Under the pieces are notes generated by a model, which saw only the letters and a program-made list of their open reading frames with translations, was not told the DNA's origin and made no database searches. 37,689 bases of DNA from Candidatus Thorarchaeota archaeon (GTDB taxonomy: Archaea; Asgardarchaeota; Thorarchaeia; Thorarchaeales; Thorarchaeaceae), in NCBI GenBank assembly GCA_016840855.1, contig JAEORO010000214.1:1-37689 (forward strand), given 5' to 3'. Made by a program: the position numbers and the translations under genes. Shown piece after piece: positions 16,960 through 26,734 of this stretch. Each line of letters begins with the position of its first letter. Position 1 is the first letter of the stretch.

Positions 16960-19826
16960 CCTGTATATTGAATTTCCTCTGCGATATTGAGCTTAAGTGC
17001 TCGAGACACAACAACATATGTTGCCAGGAGAGACACTATCACAGCAGTACCAATTATTCCTATTAGCAATGGCCAAGGTACTACGAGATTTACTGGAAGT
17101 CTTGTCCATAGCTGATTAGTTGATAGTCCCATGTATAATAGTGGTATGTCTTTTAGTAATAATGCAAGTACAGTTCCCAAAGCCCCACCTATTAATGCTG
17201 CCAGCAGTATTCCAATTGATGTATCAGCTAATGTCGCTACAATCATTGATTTAGTTTCAGCTCCTAATGCCCTTAGAACGGAAAACTGCTTTCTCAGATT
17301 TCTGATTCTGACAGCTGTAACAATAATCATCCCGAATGTGAGATAGATAATCGAGAATATGACATTAAGTGTATACGCTCCAAAGATTGACTGTGTGGCT
17401 CTAGAATCAAGAACTTCATCAATCGATTCTTGAGCCGCTTTTATATCATTGAAACTTGATGGTGCAATGTTGTAGATGTCAGTCATTACTTGAGTATAGT
17501 TAGCATCTGGTGTGAGATCGATATAGAATTTCGTCACACGTGTATTATTAATCCAATTATGTAGTAAACTGATATCCATGATTAGAAAATCAGAAATATC
17601 TGGTTCACCTGGGAAGTATGTATTCTGAATATAACCTCCGATACCATTTGTCATAAGATCAACAATTGTGCAGCTAGTTTCATTATACCATGTAGGACTA
17701 AAGACCTGCAAATCAAGCAATGGAGAGTATTGAGGTATAGGCATACGAGTGACTGGATCGATAGTATAATAGCTAACTGGCTTAAATGTGGTAATGATGT
17801 TGATGCCATCATCTGATGAATCGTTTAGCTTTGGTATGGATAATTGAGGTCGGTCATAATATGTGAAATAATCAAGCCAAAAGGCAGTTTCAATCCAAGA
17901 GTTCGGTTGAACTCCAAATACCGAAATTGAACGATTGACATTTTCCCCTCCGCCGTAGGCATATGCATTCCAATACTGAACATAACCCATGACCTGAAGT
18001 ACCGGACTCACTTGAGCAACGCCGCTAACTTCAGTTATATTTTGAATAAGGTTCATAGTGACATTAGTTAGAGTAGGATCAACTTCAACAGTGATATCAG
18101 CTCCAGTTTCAAACAGGAATACATGTTTCATATGCATATCTCCAGTTGTGGCTGAGAGTGAAGCAAAAAGACCTGCTGTGAAAACCATCGCGATAAACAT
18201 TGTTCCAATAGCTTCAGACTTCTTGAACATCCGAGTTGTCCTTGATATGAGACGAGCGCCAACAACTAATGAGGGTCGTTTAATCCTCGATAGCAACCTC
18301 GACTTAATAATTGCAGTTCCTCTTGACAGCAGCCTAGTAAAGGAGTAAAGAAAGATAGCCATCATAGGTATAATGGTCATTGCAAAGAATGTTGATGCCA
18401 TTGTCGATAAACCGCCAAATGCAAACATAAACATCAACATCAATAGGAGATATCCTGAAACTCCCATAACTAGCATATCGATGGCTGGACTCGCCATTTT
18501 TTCTGATTCAGTCAGAATTTCTCCTTCAAGAACATTATGTGCTTCTGTGGGAGTCATAAGGAGAGCTTTGACAGCAGATGGCATAGCCACGATTAAACCT
18601 ACTATGAATGAAAATGAGAAGACAATAATTATAGCTGTGGGCTCAAGTAACAGGGTGAATCCAGATAGTTGGTCAAAACTGAACACCAGAAGTTCTCTTA
18701 CAGAACCAGACAGAATAGCCGCTAAGAGTCCAGTAAAAACTGCACCTAAGCTCCCAATAATTCCAGTAGTGACTGCACTACTTAATACCCAGAGGAATGC
18801 CTGTATTCCTGACGAACCTCTAGTCTTGATAGTACCAACATCTCTACGTTGTTCATCAGTCAGAAGTTTTGAGTTGTATTGTATAAGCATGACTCCCATG
18901 ATTATCGATGGTATCGAGAACGCAATAGCAACTGCTCGCACACTCATGGACCAAATAGCAAATTCATAAACTGCGTTTTGAATTTTGTAAGAATCGTATC
19001 GAATTATACCAAATGGCAAGGTTTCCTGTTCAATCTGTTTCTTTATGTTCTGAAGGATTTCAATCATTGCTTCTGCATCATTTTGGATAATTCCCATTCT
19101 ATCAAACTTGACCCAGATTCTATCTTGAATACCGTAATAGTCATCATGTGGAAGAAACCCAAATGTTGAGTTCAGTGCTTCAGCAGTAGTAATAATTTGT
19201 AGATATGTGACTTCAGGTTGATTCCAGTACTGTTCCATCATGTAAATATTTGAAATGAATGTGCCAACAATTATGAATGACTTCTCTATTTGAATTTCAG
19301 ACCAATTTCCATCTGACCAATCCTCAACAGTTATGGATACTGTATAATTTCCACCTAATTCAAGGCCTTCTGAGAGAAATAGGCTATTCTCCACAAGACA
19401 TGAATCATTATCATAGGATAAAGTTCCGCTATTCAGATTGATTGCATCAGGAAATGTTTCAAATGCGGTACTATTTATTCCCAAGAATCCTCTTCTACTA
19501 TATCTATAATCTTCAGCATACCAGTCATACATGTTCACGAACGTTATAGGTTCTGTAGCAACTACATAATCCTGCGATTCAACTATCTCTCTAATTTCAT
19601 CAAAAGATGTCGAGCTGGGATTAGAGAAGTTTTGAATATAGAATTGATAACCTAATGAAACCTCCATATCAATTGGTACATCCGCAGTCATGTCGTTAAG
19701 GACAGTTGGGGCGGTGGAGTCCATGTAGAATAGAATTCCACCAAGAACTCCACTTGATAATGAAAAAATCAAGAGTGTTGTCAGAACTTCAGGGGCTCGC
19801 GCAGATAAACGTGCGAATAGAAACAA
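16956..19826 (-). CDS. FtsX/MacB-like ABC permease with large extracytoplasmic domains
   Basis: 956 aa; AVRIRNLRKQFSVLRALGAETKSMIVATLADTSIGILLAALIGGALG is FtsX-like; overlaps the ATPase start; TTG start. Confidence 0.87.
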   Translation of the reverse strand: MFLFARLSARAPEVLTTLLIFSLSSGVLGGILFYMDSTAPTVLNDMTADVPIDMEVSLGYQFYIQNFSNPSSTSFDEIREIVESQDYVVATEPITFVNMYDWYAEDYRYSRRGFLGINSTAFETFPDAINLNSGTLSYDNDSCLVENSLFLSEGLELGGNYTVSITVEDWSDGNWSEIQIEKSFIIVGTFISNIYMMEQYWNQPEVTYLQIITTAEALNSTFGFLPHDDYYGIQDRIWVKFDRMGIIQNDAEAMIEILQNIKKQIEQETLPFGIIRYDSYKIQNAVYEFAIWSMSVRAVAIAFSIPSIIMGVMLIQYNSKLLTDEQRRDVGTIKTRGSSGIQAFLWVLSSAVTTGIIGSLGAVFTGLLAAILSGSVRELLVFSFDQLSGFTLLLEPTAIIIVFSFSFIVGLIVAMPSAVKALLMTPTEAHNVLEGEILTESEKMASPAIDMLVMGVSGYLLLMLMFMFAFGGLSTMASTFFAMTIIPMMAIFLYSFTRLLSRGTAIIKSRLLSRIKRPSLVVGARLISRTTRMFKKSEAIGTMFIAMVFTAGLFASLSATTGDMHMKHVFLFETGADITVEVDPTLTNVTMNLIQNITEVSGVAQVSPVLQVMGYVQYWNAYAYGGGENVNRSISVFGVQPNSWIETAFWLDYFTYYDRPQLSIPKLNDSSDDGINIITTFKPVSYYTIDPVTRMPIPQYSPLLDLQVFSPTWYNETSCTIVDLMTNGIGGYIQNTYFPGEPDISDFLIMDISLLHNWINNTRVTKFYIDLTPDANYTQVMTDIYNIAPSSFNDIKAAQESIDEVLDSRATQSIFGAYTLNVIFSIIYLTFGMIIVTAVRIRNLRKQFSVLRALGAETKSMIVATLADTSIGILLAALIGGALGTVLALLLKDIPLLYMGLSTNQLWTRLPVNLVVPWPLLIGIIGTAVIVSLLATYVVVSRALKLNIAEEIQYTG

Positions 19827-22631
19827 CTACACGTCACCTCCATATGGAGCTGCTTCAGCCCATGTTGCATTCAATGTTGATGCAAGATTAATTCGTGACC
19901 CAAGCACAGCTACAATTCCGATGAAAATCACCACTGATACAATGAAAAACGCAAGAACCGATAGAATAGTGCTCCAAGGAATCACTGCAAAAATAGGGAC
20001 AGGGTATATAGTGTACCAAGAAGCCATTCCAGTTGAAGATGAAGCAATGGATGTTGTCAAATACATCGGAGCATAAACCAGTAGGACAATAATGCTGAAC
20101 AACATTAAGACAAGCATCTCTGCTCCTTGAGCTCTTACAATGACTCCAACATCAGCTCCGTTAGATCGCAGGAGTGCAATCTCTCTTCTCCTCTCACGTA
20201 CTCCTTCCAATGCATAAACAGCAAAGGCACCCATAATTGTGCCAACTGTAAGAACTGTCAACATTGTATCAACCGCTCTATCCATATGGTATGATACTTG
20301 GCTTAGATATTCGCCAGTCCTTGTAGTTACCGAATCCCAGGTCCCTTCCCAGAGTACTTGCATTCCTCCATGATTAAGTACATCACGCACAATTTGAGTT
20401 CCATTTGCTCCTTTAACAGTTGAAACACATAGAAATGAATCAGTTTCATTAACAATGTTGATGTGTGTGCTGAGGAAGTCACGATTTACCAATACCCTCT
20501 GCTGACCCACAATCTGATAGTAACTTGGATAAAATGGCGTTGGACCTATTGGTATTGCATCATAGTATATCCAATCATCTCTTGCTGGCATCTCAGGGAT
20601 AGATGTAACAATTCCAAGGATTCTGAAAGAGATCGGTATTGTATCCCCGGAGAGTTGAGTTGCACGCATGATGTCTCCGACCTCAAGATTGAAGTCGTTC
20701 GCAATGTCTGAAGATATTATTGCGCCATCTGGAATTGACGAAAGAGATTCTAACATTCCTCCCATTTCGGATTCATTCAATCTATTACCCAAATAGTGAT
20801 ACCCAATTTTTGAGTACTCAGTAGGATTGACTGCTAGAAACGTATTTCGTCCCTCATATCCGCTAGTCAGATACAAATCAATCTCTGACACTACCGTACT
20901 AGAAGCAACTTGTCCATGATCTGTGACATTTGATATGAAATCGTTCCAGAGATCATATTGCGAACTATCAAGTGCAAATGAAATGTCCGCACCAACACTC
21001 AATCTTGATTGGTATTCAACAGTCACTGGTAACGACGCATCGATGAGAGCACTGTTCCATGAAAGGCATATTGCCAGAACCAGAACCATTGCAGCAGCCC
21101 CGCCAGATGATGCGCCTTTACCAATTCTACGAATGCCTATGGAAGCTGATATTGGCCCAACTATTTTTGTCATATATTTTGATATGATGGTTGAGCCTCT
21201 CCTAAGTAACTTTATTGATAGACTTGCAACTCCAAGAAAGAGTGGGAGTGGAATAATTGGAAGGATCAATCCCAATATTGGATCACTAACGACCGTAGTT
21301 CCTCCAGTAGCTAGAGCGAGTAGAAGCAAACCAGATATCAACACAACTAGTAAATCCCATCTGATGAAGTTGAAACCTTTTACAAGCTTGGCAATTTTTC
21401 CTGTGTTTTCATCAACTGATTTCTTGGTCGAGTAGATCACTCGATACCCACCTAATGTCATCACTGGCAAGATAATCCCAACAAGGACTGAGATTATCAA
21501 TGATTCAATAGAAATCAGAAATGGCTCAGTAATCATCAAATTAAAATTAAAAGTGAAGTATCCGCTGGATGATATTGCTACCCTACTAATTCCTATTCCG
21601 GCGAATATCCCTATGATACAAGAGAGAATAGACAGGATGAATATTTCTCTATTTATAATCTTGTCAAGATCCCCAGTTGCCGCACCTCTTGAGTATAACA
21701 CACTTGACTCGTATCTTCTCTCGTTTACATTATGCCGAATTGCGAGAAATGTGACAAACACAATTAAAACTATAATTCCAGAAGACCTGAAAAGTTGAGC
21801 CATCCTGGCTACCTGAATCCAATACATGTATTGATTAATCGCATCTGCAATATGATTTGACACCCAGTATCTAGACGACCATGGATATTGTGGGTCATAG
21901 TAAGGGTCAAGCTCCCTTATCGCTTGCCCAATCCCGGAAACATATGCTAATGAACCGCCTGCGTTGAAAGGAGTAACTCTAGATCTATCAATATCAATGA
22001 AGACTCTGTGGTTTATTTCTGACATGAGATCTGGATTTACGATTGCGATACTATCATATGACCAATAGTATTGATTGGAAATCTCTGAGTCACCTTGTTT
22101 GTAAACTCCTATGATTTCAACCTCTTGTAAATCATAACCCCAATATGGAGTGAAATTCACAACATCTCCGATATTGAACCCATAATATTTGACGATGCCA
22201 TCTATTACAGCAATTTGCGAGCTATTTGCTCCGGGGAATGCTCCGTCAACGAGTGTGATATAGCCTGGGAATGTATCCATGAACTCTTGAGAAGGTGCTA
22301 TGATGTCCCCAAAAATTAAGTCCTGCCAAGATCCCCACTCGTCAGTATACCAATACTCGATACCTCCCATACTAGTTTGAATTGCCGCAGCCTTTGTGAC
22401 TCCATCGATGTTTTGGATACTGCTGACGTAATTCTGTATGGTTTCTCCTTCTGCAAACATTGCTATTGGTCCAACATCTGCCATATTATTATCCCACTCA
22501 TGGACTGAGTAAGAATCAACATACACTGTGATGCCCATAGCCATTGCAGACGCGAGCAGAAAACAGAGAAGTGTAACACCTTTGCGTCTTACACTATGAA
22601 ATGCCTCATAGCCTGCTGGTACTGCGGCCAT
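19827..22631 (-). CDS. FtsX/MacB-like ABC permease
   Basis: 934 aa; LEGVRERRREIALLRSNGADVGVIVRAQGAEMLVLMLFSIIVLL, YSRGAATGDLDKIINREIFILSILSCIIGIFAGI. Confidence 0.87.
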   Translation of the reverse strand: MAAVPAGYEAFHSVRRKGVTLLCFLLASAMAMGITVYVDSYSVHEWDNNMADVGPIAMFAEGETIQNYVSSIQNIDGVTKAAAIQTSMGGIEYWYTDEWGSWQDLIFGDIIAPSQEFMDTFPGYITLVDGAFPGANSSQIAVIDGIVKYYGFNIGDVVNFTPYWGYDLQEVEIIGVYKQGDSEISNQYYWSYDSIAIVNPDLMSEINHRVFIDIDRSRVTPFNAGGSLAYVSGIGQAIRELDPYYDPQYPWSSRYWVSNHIADAINQYMYWIQVARMAQLFRSSGIIVLIVFVTFLAIRHNVNERRYESSVLYSRGAATGDLDKIINREIFILSILSCIIGIFAGIGISRVAISSSGYFTFNFNLMITEPFLISIESLIISVLVGIILPVMTLGGYRVIYSTKKSVDENTGKIAKLVKGFNFIRWDLLVVLISGLLLLALATGGTTVVSDPILGLILPIIPLPLFLGVASLSIKLLRRGSTIISKYMTKIVGPISASIGIRRIGKGASSGGAAAMVLVLAICLSWNSALIDASLPVTVEYQSRLSVGADISFALDSSQYDLWNDFISNVTDHGQVASSTVVSEIDLYLTSGYEGRNTFLAVNPTEYSKIGYHYLGNRLNESEMGGMLESLSSIPDGAIISSDIANDFNLEVGDIMRATQLSGDTIPISFRILGIVTSIPEMPARDDWIYYDAIPIGPTPFYPSYYQIVGQQRVLVNRDFLSTHINIVNETDSFLCVSTVKGANGTQIVRDVLNHGGMQVLWEGTWDSVTTRTGEYLSQVSYHMDRAVDTMLTVLTVGTIMGAFAVYALEGVRERRREIALLRSNGADVGVIVRAQGAEMLVLMLFSIIVLLVYAPMYLTTSIASSSTGMASWYTIYPVPIFAVIPWSTILSVLAFFIVSVVIFIGIVAVLGSRINLASTLNATWAEAAPYGGDV

Positions 22632-22646
22632 TTTCCTTTTCCTCCC

Positions 22647-23333
22647 TCATGGATTCTCTATCATGCCATCTCTCATTCTGTATACATGATCCATTTTTTC
22701 GCCTACTTCTGGGTCGTGAGTCACCGTGATTAGAGTGCCTCCTTCACCTTTTGTCAGTGAAACTAAAATATCCAGAATCTCTTTTCCAGTGTTATAGTCG
22801 AGGTCTCCTGTAGGTTCATCTGCAAGAACAATGACAGAACTTGTTGTACCAGGCGGTTTAGCCAGAGCTCTCGCAATCGCGACTCGTTGCTGTTCTCCTC
22901 CCGACAGTTCATCCGGACGATGCTCAGCTCTCTCCGTTAAACCAACAAGAGATAGCAAGTGATCAACACGGTCTTTTCTCTCATCTTCTGCAACGCCGCC
23001 GATGAGTAACGGGAGTTCTACATTCTCATATGCAGAAAGAACAGGTAAGAGGTTAAAGAATTGAAACACGTAGCTAATCTTATTCCGTCGGACTCTGGTC
23101 AGCTCCCCCTCATCCATGTTCGTGATATCAACTCCATCTAGGACGACTCTACCGTGCGTTGGTCTGTCGAGTGCGCCTATTAGGTTCAGTAATGTAGTCT
23201 TTCCTGAGCCGCTCGGTCCCATAATACCAATGGCGCTTCCTCTTTTGATTTCGAGTGAAACACCTCTCAAGGCGTGAACTTCAATCTCACCCATGGAATA
23301 TACTCTTGATACTTCATCGAGGTCAACAATCAC
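22647..23333 (-). CDS. ABC transporter ATPase (LolD/MacB class)
   Basis: [50 protein letters not shown]. Confidence 0.95.
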   Translation of the reverse strand: MIVDLDEVSRVYSMGEIEVHALRGVSLEIKRGSAIGIMGPSGSGKTTLLNLIGALDRPTHGRVVLDGVDITNMDEGELTRVRRNKISYVFQFFNLLPVLSAYENVELPLLIGGVAEDERKDRVDHLLSLVGLTERAEHRPDELSGGEQQRVAIARALAKPPGTTSSVIVLADEPTGDLDYNTGKEILDILVSLTKGEGGTLITVTHDPEVGEKMDHVYRMRDGMIENP

Positions 23334-23523
23334 ATCATTGTTCAGAACTACCCACTCCGAAGACTTTCTCGCTATAACCAGAGCTGAGTGCGAAGGCTAA
23401 TAAATTACTCCTTTGAAGTACTAAGAATTGTACTATTTTTCACATAATGAGAAATATGCGCACATATAATCAGTAATTAATGATAGGTGCCATTTTCAAT
23501 ATGTGGAATGAGAAACTTTAAGT

Positions 23524-23543
23524 TATTCTATGGATATAGAATA
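23524..23543. promoter_or_regulatory. Inverted repeat upstream of membrane protein gene
   Basis: TATTCTA-TGGATA-TAGAATA perfect 7-bp arms, 37 nt upstream of the TTG at 23581. Confidence 0.35.
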
Positions 23544-23580
23544 GTTAAAGATCGATTGAATTTCAGAGGTGTAGCTTTCA

Positions 23581-24222
23581 TTGTCTGAAGAGATAATGGC
23601 ACGTAAGTACGAATTCTTCAGTTGGCAAGGATTCACTATGGGAGCTATCTTGATGGCCGCATCACTGATTATTCAATCTTTCATCAGCTTTGATGTTGTC
23701 TGGATGGAACGTGCAGTTAGCTATGCCATATACATCATGTTCTCATCGCTCATTGTGGGTATAGCGTCAGGTGGCGTACTAGTCTATCTTTTCCCACCGG
23801 ATCAAGATGTGATTGGAATATCAGGACTTGGTAGTGATGATGTCACTCAGCATCTGTCACTTATTCTCGTTATAATTGCACTAGTACAACCTATCTTCAC
23901 AGGATTCGTGTTCTTTTACGAGTATTTTGCTACTGACCCGTTCATCTTCATCTGGGTTATGCTTGGATTTGCAGCTCCAAGTTTAGGTCTGACTGTTGCT
24001 ATGTTTGAAAGGTCTAGGGCAATAGGAGAAGACCTTAAGGTCTACTTTTCAGTTCATGAAAAACTTGACATGTCAAGCCTAGAGTGGCTGCATGCGATTG
24101 GTCCTCGAACAGCGACATACCGGATGGGTATGCTCGAGAGCGCAGCAAGAAGAGTTGATGGATTGAAAATATCAGGTCACGAGATAATACGAGAGCGCAG
24201 TCACTTCGCTGTCAATCAGTGA
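23581..24222 (+). CDS. Membrane protein (about 4 TM) with soluble C-terminal tail, unknown function
   Basis: 213 aa, four hydrophobic segments. Confidence 0.65.
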   Translation: MSEEIMARKYEFFSWQGFTMGAILMAASLIIQSFISFDVVWMERAVSYAIYIMFSSLIVGIASGGVLVYLFPPDQDVIGISGLGSDDVTQHLSLILVIIALVQPIFTGFVFFYEYFATDPFIFIWVMLGFAAPSLGLTVAMFERSRAIGEDLKVYFSVHEKLDMSSLEWLHAIGPRTATYRMGMLESAARRVDGLKISGHEIIRERSHFAVNQ

Positions 24223-24224
24223 GA

Positions 24225-24539
24225 TTACGGGGCATGTTTTTTTCGCATATGAACCTCTAAACCCAAATCATTCCATGCCACCCAATTGCATTTCAAGCAA
24301 CTAAAGGATACACTTCCAAGACCGAAACGTGGTGGAGCTTTTTCCTCAAGTTGATATATGGTACCACCATATCCGCTTCTCTTTGTTGAACTAATCTTGA
24401 ATCTCTTCTTAAAGCAGTCAGTACATATGCATAGGTTCTTTCGTGTGTCATTAGCAAAGGTGTCTTCAAGACTTTTAGCTGGTTTGATTGGGTCTACTTC
24501 TTTGCCACAACTTTCACAGTAATCTAACGAGGCAACCAC
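24225..24539 (-). CDS. Small zinc-finger protein (two CxxC pairs plus C2H2-like finger)
   Basis: CESCGKEV...CICTDCFKKRFK...FSCLKCNWVAWNDLGLEVHMRKKHAP; GTG start. Confidence 0.72.
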   Translation of the reverse strand: MVASLDYCESCGKEVDPIKPAKSLEDTFANDTRKNLCICTDCFKKRFKISSTKRSGYGGTIYQLEEKAPPRFGLGSVSFSCLKCNWVAWNDLGLEVHMRKKHAP

Positions 24540-24641
24540 CTCTTTTCATGTTCAGGGCATCCGTGTATTAAGAGTCTGGCACTTTGACGACTGATTGTCC
24601 ACTATTTGAATTCTCTGAGTAGCAACTTAACATCTTTGCTC

Positions 24642-25964
24642 TTAAGTAAAACCATGTCCTATTGTATTTTCAAACAGATGAGCAGCTGTAGAAAAGACTT
24701 CTTCAACACCTTCACCAGTGGTACAAGACGTTTCAAGAAATGCGACTGGATGAAGGGCTGCATCATCTCCATAACGTTGAGCTAGCTCTTCTGCAAATCT
24801 GAATCCTTCATCATACCCAACTGGTTCATCTCCCGAGTCCTCACCAGCTTCAGTCCTAAGATCGATTTTGTTTGCCACAATTACGAGTGGTGGCATATCC
24901 TCTGTTGATAGTGTGGCTTCTCTCAGCCAAAAATCAATGCTCTCAAAACTCCATCGATCAGATGCGGAATAAACTATAATCAAAACTTGAGCGTCCCTAT
25001 AGAACTCCTTTCTCTGCACTTTTGCTTTAACAGCAAGATCGAATGACCATACTCTCATTTCAACACGATGACTCTTGCAATCGAAAATACGACCAAAAAT
25101 ATGGTCTGACACAGAACCATCTTCCAGTTTTATTGGAACGATTTCTGCTTTTGCCTTCAGAGTTTCTTTTCCAACACCATCTTCTCCCAACAACAATGTC
25201 TTACATTCAACAATGGGTTTAATCTGATGGGCTGGGACCTCTTGAGTTTCTATTTCTTCGTCCAGTTGCTCTTCTTCTTCGATAGTTTCTGCGATAAGCT
25301 CAATCTCTTCATGTTCAACCTCAATTTCAGCTTCTGGGACTTCTTCTTCAGGTTCTATTATTTCACCAATCCTTGCAAATGATTTTTCGGACGCAACGAT
25401 TTCCTCATTTCCAGCTAGGTTGATACTGATTTCAGCTTTCTTCTCTACAGGTTTCTCCTTTGGTGCGCTTGTCATGAAAGTGTCGCTCAAAGATTCTACT
25501 GCTTGAAGTGCATCAGCTATATCATCAAAGTCTTCAACACTAATCTCGCCTTTCTTGTCAGCACTAACTCCTTGACTCTCAACAAATGTTGCTGCTTGAT
25601 CAGGAGCCTTTCTAAGGAAGCTTCTCTTTTTCTTCTCAGGTTTTTCAGGTTCAACTATTGATTCTGGTTCTTTCATGACTGGTTCTTCAGGAATCACTAC
25701 AGGTTCTGGTGCTTCTTTTTCTTCCAAAACTTCCTCTCTAATGACTCTTCTCGCTTTTGGAAGACCAATACGGTCCAGTACATCTTCAAGCACTCCAGGA
25801 GCCAATCTCTTGCCAAGGTATCGTATATATTTCTGCAGCTCTAGAGCGACATCGTCAAATGATCTCCCTTTCAAAGGAATCTTCTTTTTGACAACCCCCT
25901 TATCACGCACCTCAACATAGGTTGGAGTGAGCGTGAGTGAGATGGTTGTTCCCGGAATTATCAT
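24642..25964 (-). CDS. Ras/Rab-like GTPase-domain protein with long acidic N-terminal extension; degenerate G1/G3 motifs
   Basis: C-terminal TLLLGEDGVGKETL ... FYRDAQVLIIVYSASDRWSFESIDFWLREA ... PPLVIVANKIDLR ... LETSCTTGEGVEEVF; N-terminal MIIPGTTISLTLTPTYVEVRDKGVVKKKIPLKGRSFDDVALELQKYIRYLGKRL, then a Glu/Pro-rich linker. Confidence 0.85.
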   Translation of the reverse strand: MIIPGTTISLTLTPTYVEVRDKGVVKKKIPLKGRSFDDVALELQKYIRYLGKRLAPGVLEDVLDRIGLPKARRVIREEVLEEKEAPEPVVIPEEPVMKEPESIVEPEKPEKKKRSFLRKAPDQAATFVESQGVSADKKGEISVEDFDDIADALQAVESLSDTFMTSAPKEKPVEKKAEISINLAGNEEIVASEKSFARIGEIIEPEEEVPEAEIEVEHEEIELIAETIEEEEQLDEEIETQEVPAHQIKPIVECKTLLLGEDGVGKETLKAKAEIVPIKLEDGSVSDHIFGRIFDCKSHRVEMRVWSFDLAVKAKVQRKEFYRDAQVLIIVYSASDRWSFESIDFWLREATLSTEDMPPLVIVANKIDLRTEAGEDSGDEPVGYDEGFRFAEELAQRYGDDAALHPVAFLETSCTTGEGVEEVFSTAAHLFENTIGHGFT

Positions 25965-26121
25965 AACCGCTCTGTATCTCCTAGCTAAACGTCAACAACT
26001 GACTTTTGTAGTATCTTAACTGTTTCGTGTGCAAGCCATCTGATGGCCATACTTCAATATAATGAATGAGACAGAAAGCCTAAAATCTTAGCTAGTAGCT
26101 AGCTGATTTCAGGTTGATACG

Positions 26122-26682
26122 ATGGTGGATGTGGATTTCAAAGAGTATGTTGATGTGATTAAAGATTGGCCTGCGCCTGGAAACGTTGTGTGCGACATCA
26201 GCAGGCTTCTTGAACACCCGAATATTTTTCATGAAGCTGTTGTCACATTGGCGAAGCCTTTAGTAGAACTTCGACCCAACAAAGTCATAGGAGTCGAACA
26301 ACGAGGTCTAGCACTGGCTAGTGCCATCGCTTACTATCTTGGATGTGGTATAGTCCCTGCTCGTTCTATTGCATATCTTCCTGAAGATTATGAACGACCA
26401 GTTGAGTATCTTCCCACCGATAGATTTGCTGATAGAAGGCTCGCTATAGTATCAGATTCTATTGATACTGGTGATCGCGTCGCAATAATTGACGACTGGT
26501 TGATTCAAGGGACTTCAGTCCTAGCAATATCGAAAGTTGTTGAAAAACTAGGAGCACATATAGTGGGTATTGCTTGTGTGATAAATAACATGAGCGAAAC
26601 ACGCAGGAAACTGCTTGGTCGACCAGAAGTTCATTCCCTAATTGAAAATCTGCAGACCGACATCTTACATCCTACGGATTAG
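26122..26682 (+). CDS. Adenine phosphoribosyltransferase-like PRTase
   Basis: IKDWPAPGNVVCDISRLLEHPNIF, GVEQRGLALASAIAYYLG, RVAIIDDWLIQGTSVLA (PRPP loop, variant). Confidence 0.82.
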   Translation: MVDVDFKEYVDVIKDWPAPGNVVCDISRLLEHPNIFHEAVVTLAKPLVELRPNKVIGVEQRGLALASAIAYYLGCGIVPARSIAYLPEDYERPVEYLPTDRFADRRLAIVSDSIDTGDRVAIIDDWLIQGTSVLAISKVVEKLGAHIVGIACVINNMSETRRKLLGRPEVHSLIENLQTDILHPTD

Positions 26683-26685
26683 AAA

Positions 26686-26723
26686 CAAAAAGAGTGACCG
26701 GAGGCAATCTTTTGCCATCCGGT
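26686..26723 (-). terminator. Intrinsic-type terminator downstream of the acyl-CoA synthetase gene
   Basis: ACCGGAGGCAA-TCTT-TTGCC-A-TCCGGT (stem with single-base bulge, 26697-26723); minus strand continues into TCTTTTTGTTTC. Confidence 0.65.
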
Positions 26724-26734
26724 AACTTTCAATT

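Noticed and set aside
18373-18969. 198-aa + strand ORF antisense to the 956-aa FtsX-like permease (also 20923-21435 antisense to the 934-aa permease)
   Set aside because: Low-complexity Ile/Asn/Ser composition typical of antisense reading of a membrane protein; no motif; the opposite strand is a strong CDS.
26085-26105. TTAGCTAGTAGCTAGCTGA short palindromic repeat upstream of the PRTase gene
   Set aside because: Short, low-complexity AGCT/CTAG overlap; too weak alone to claim an operator.
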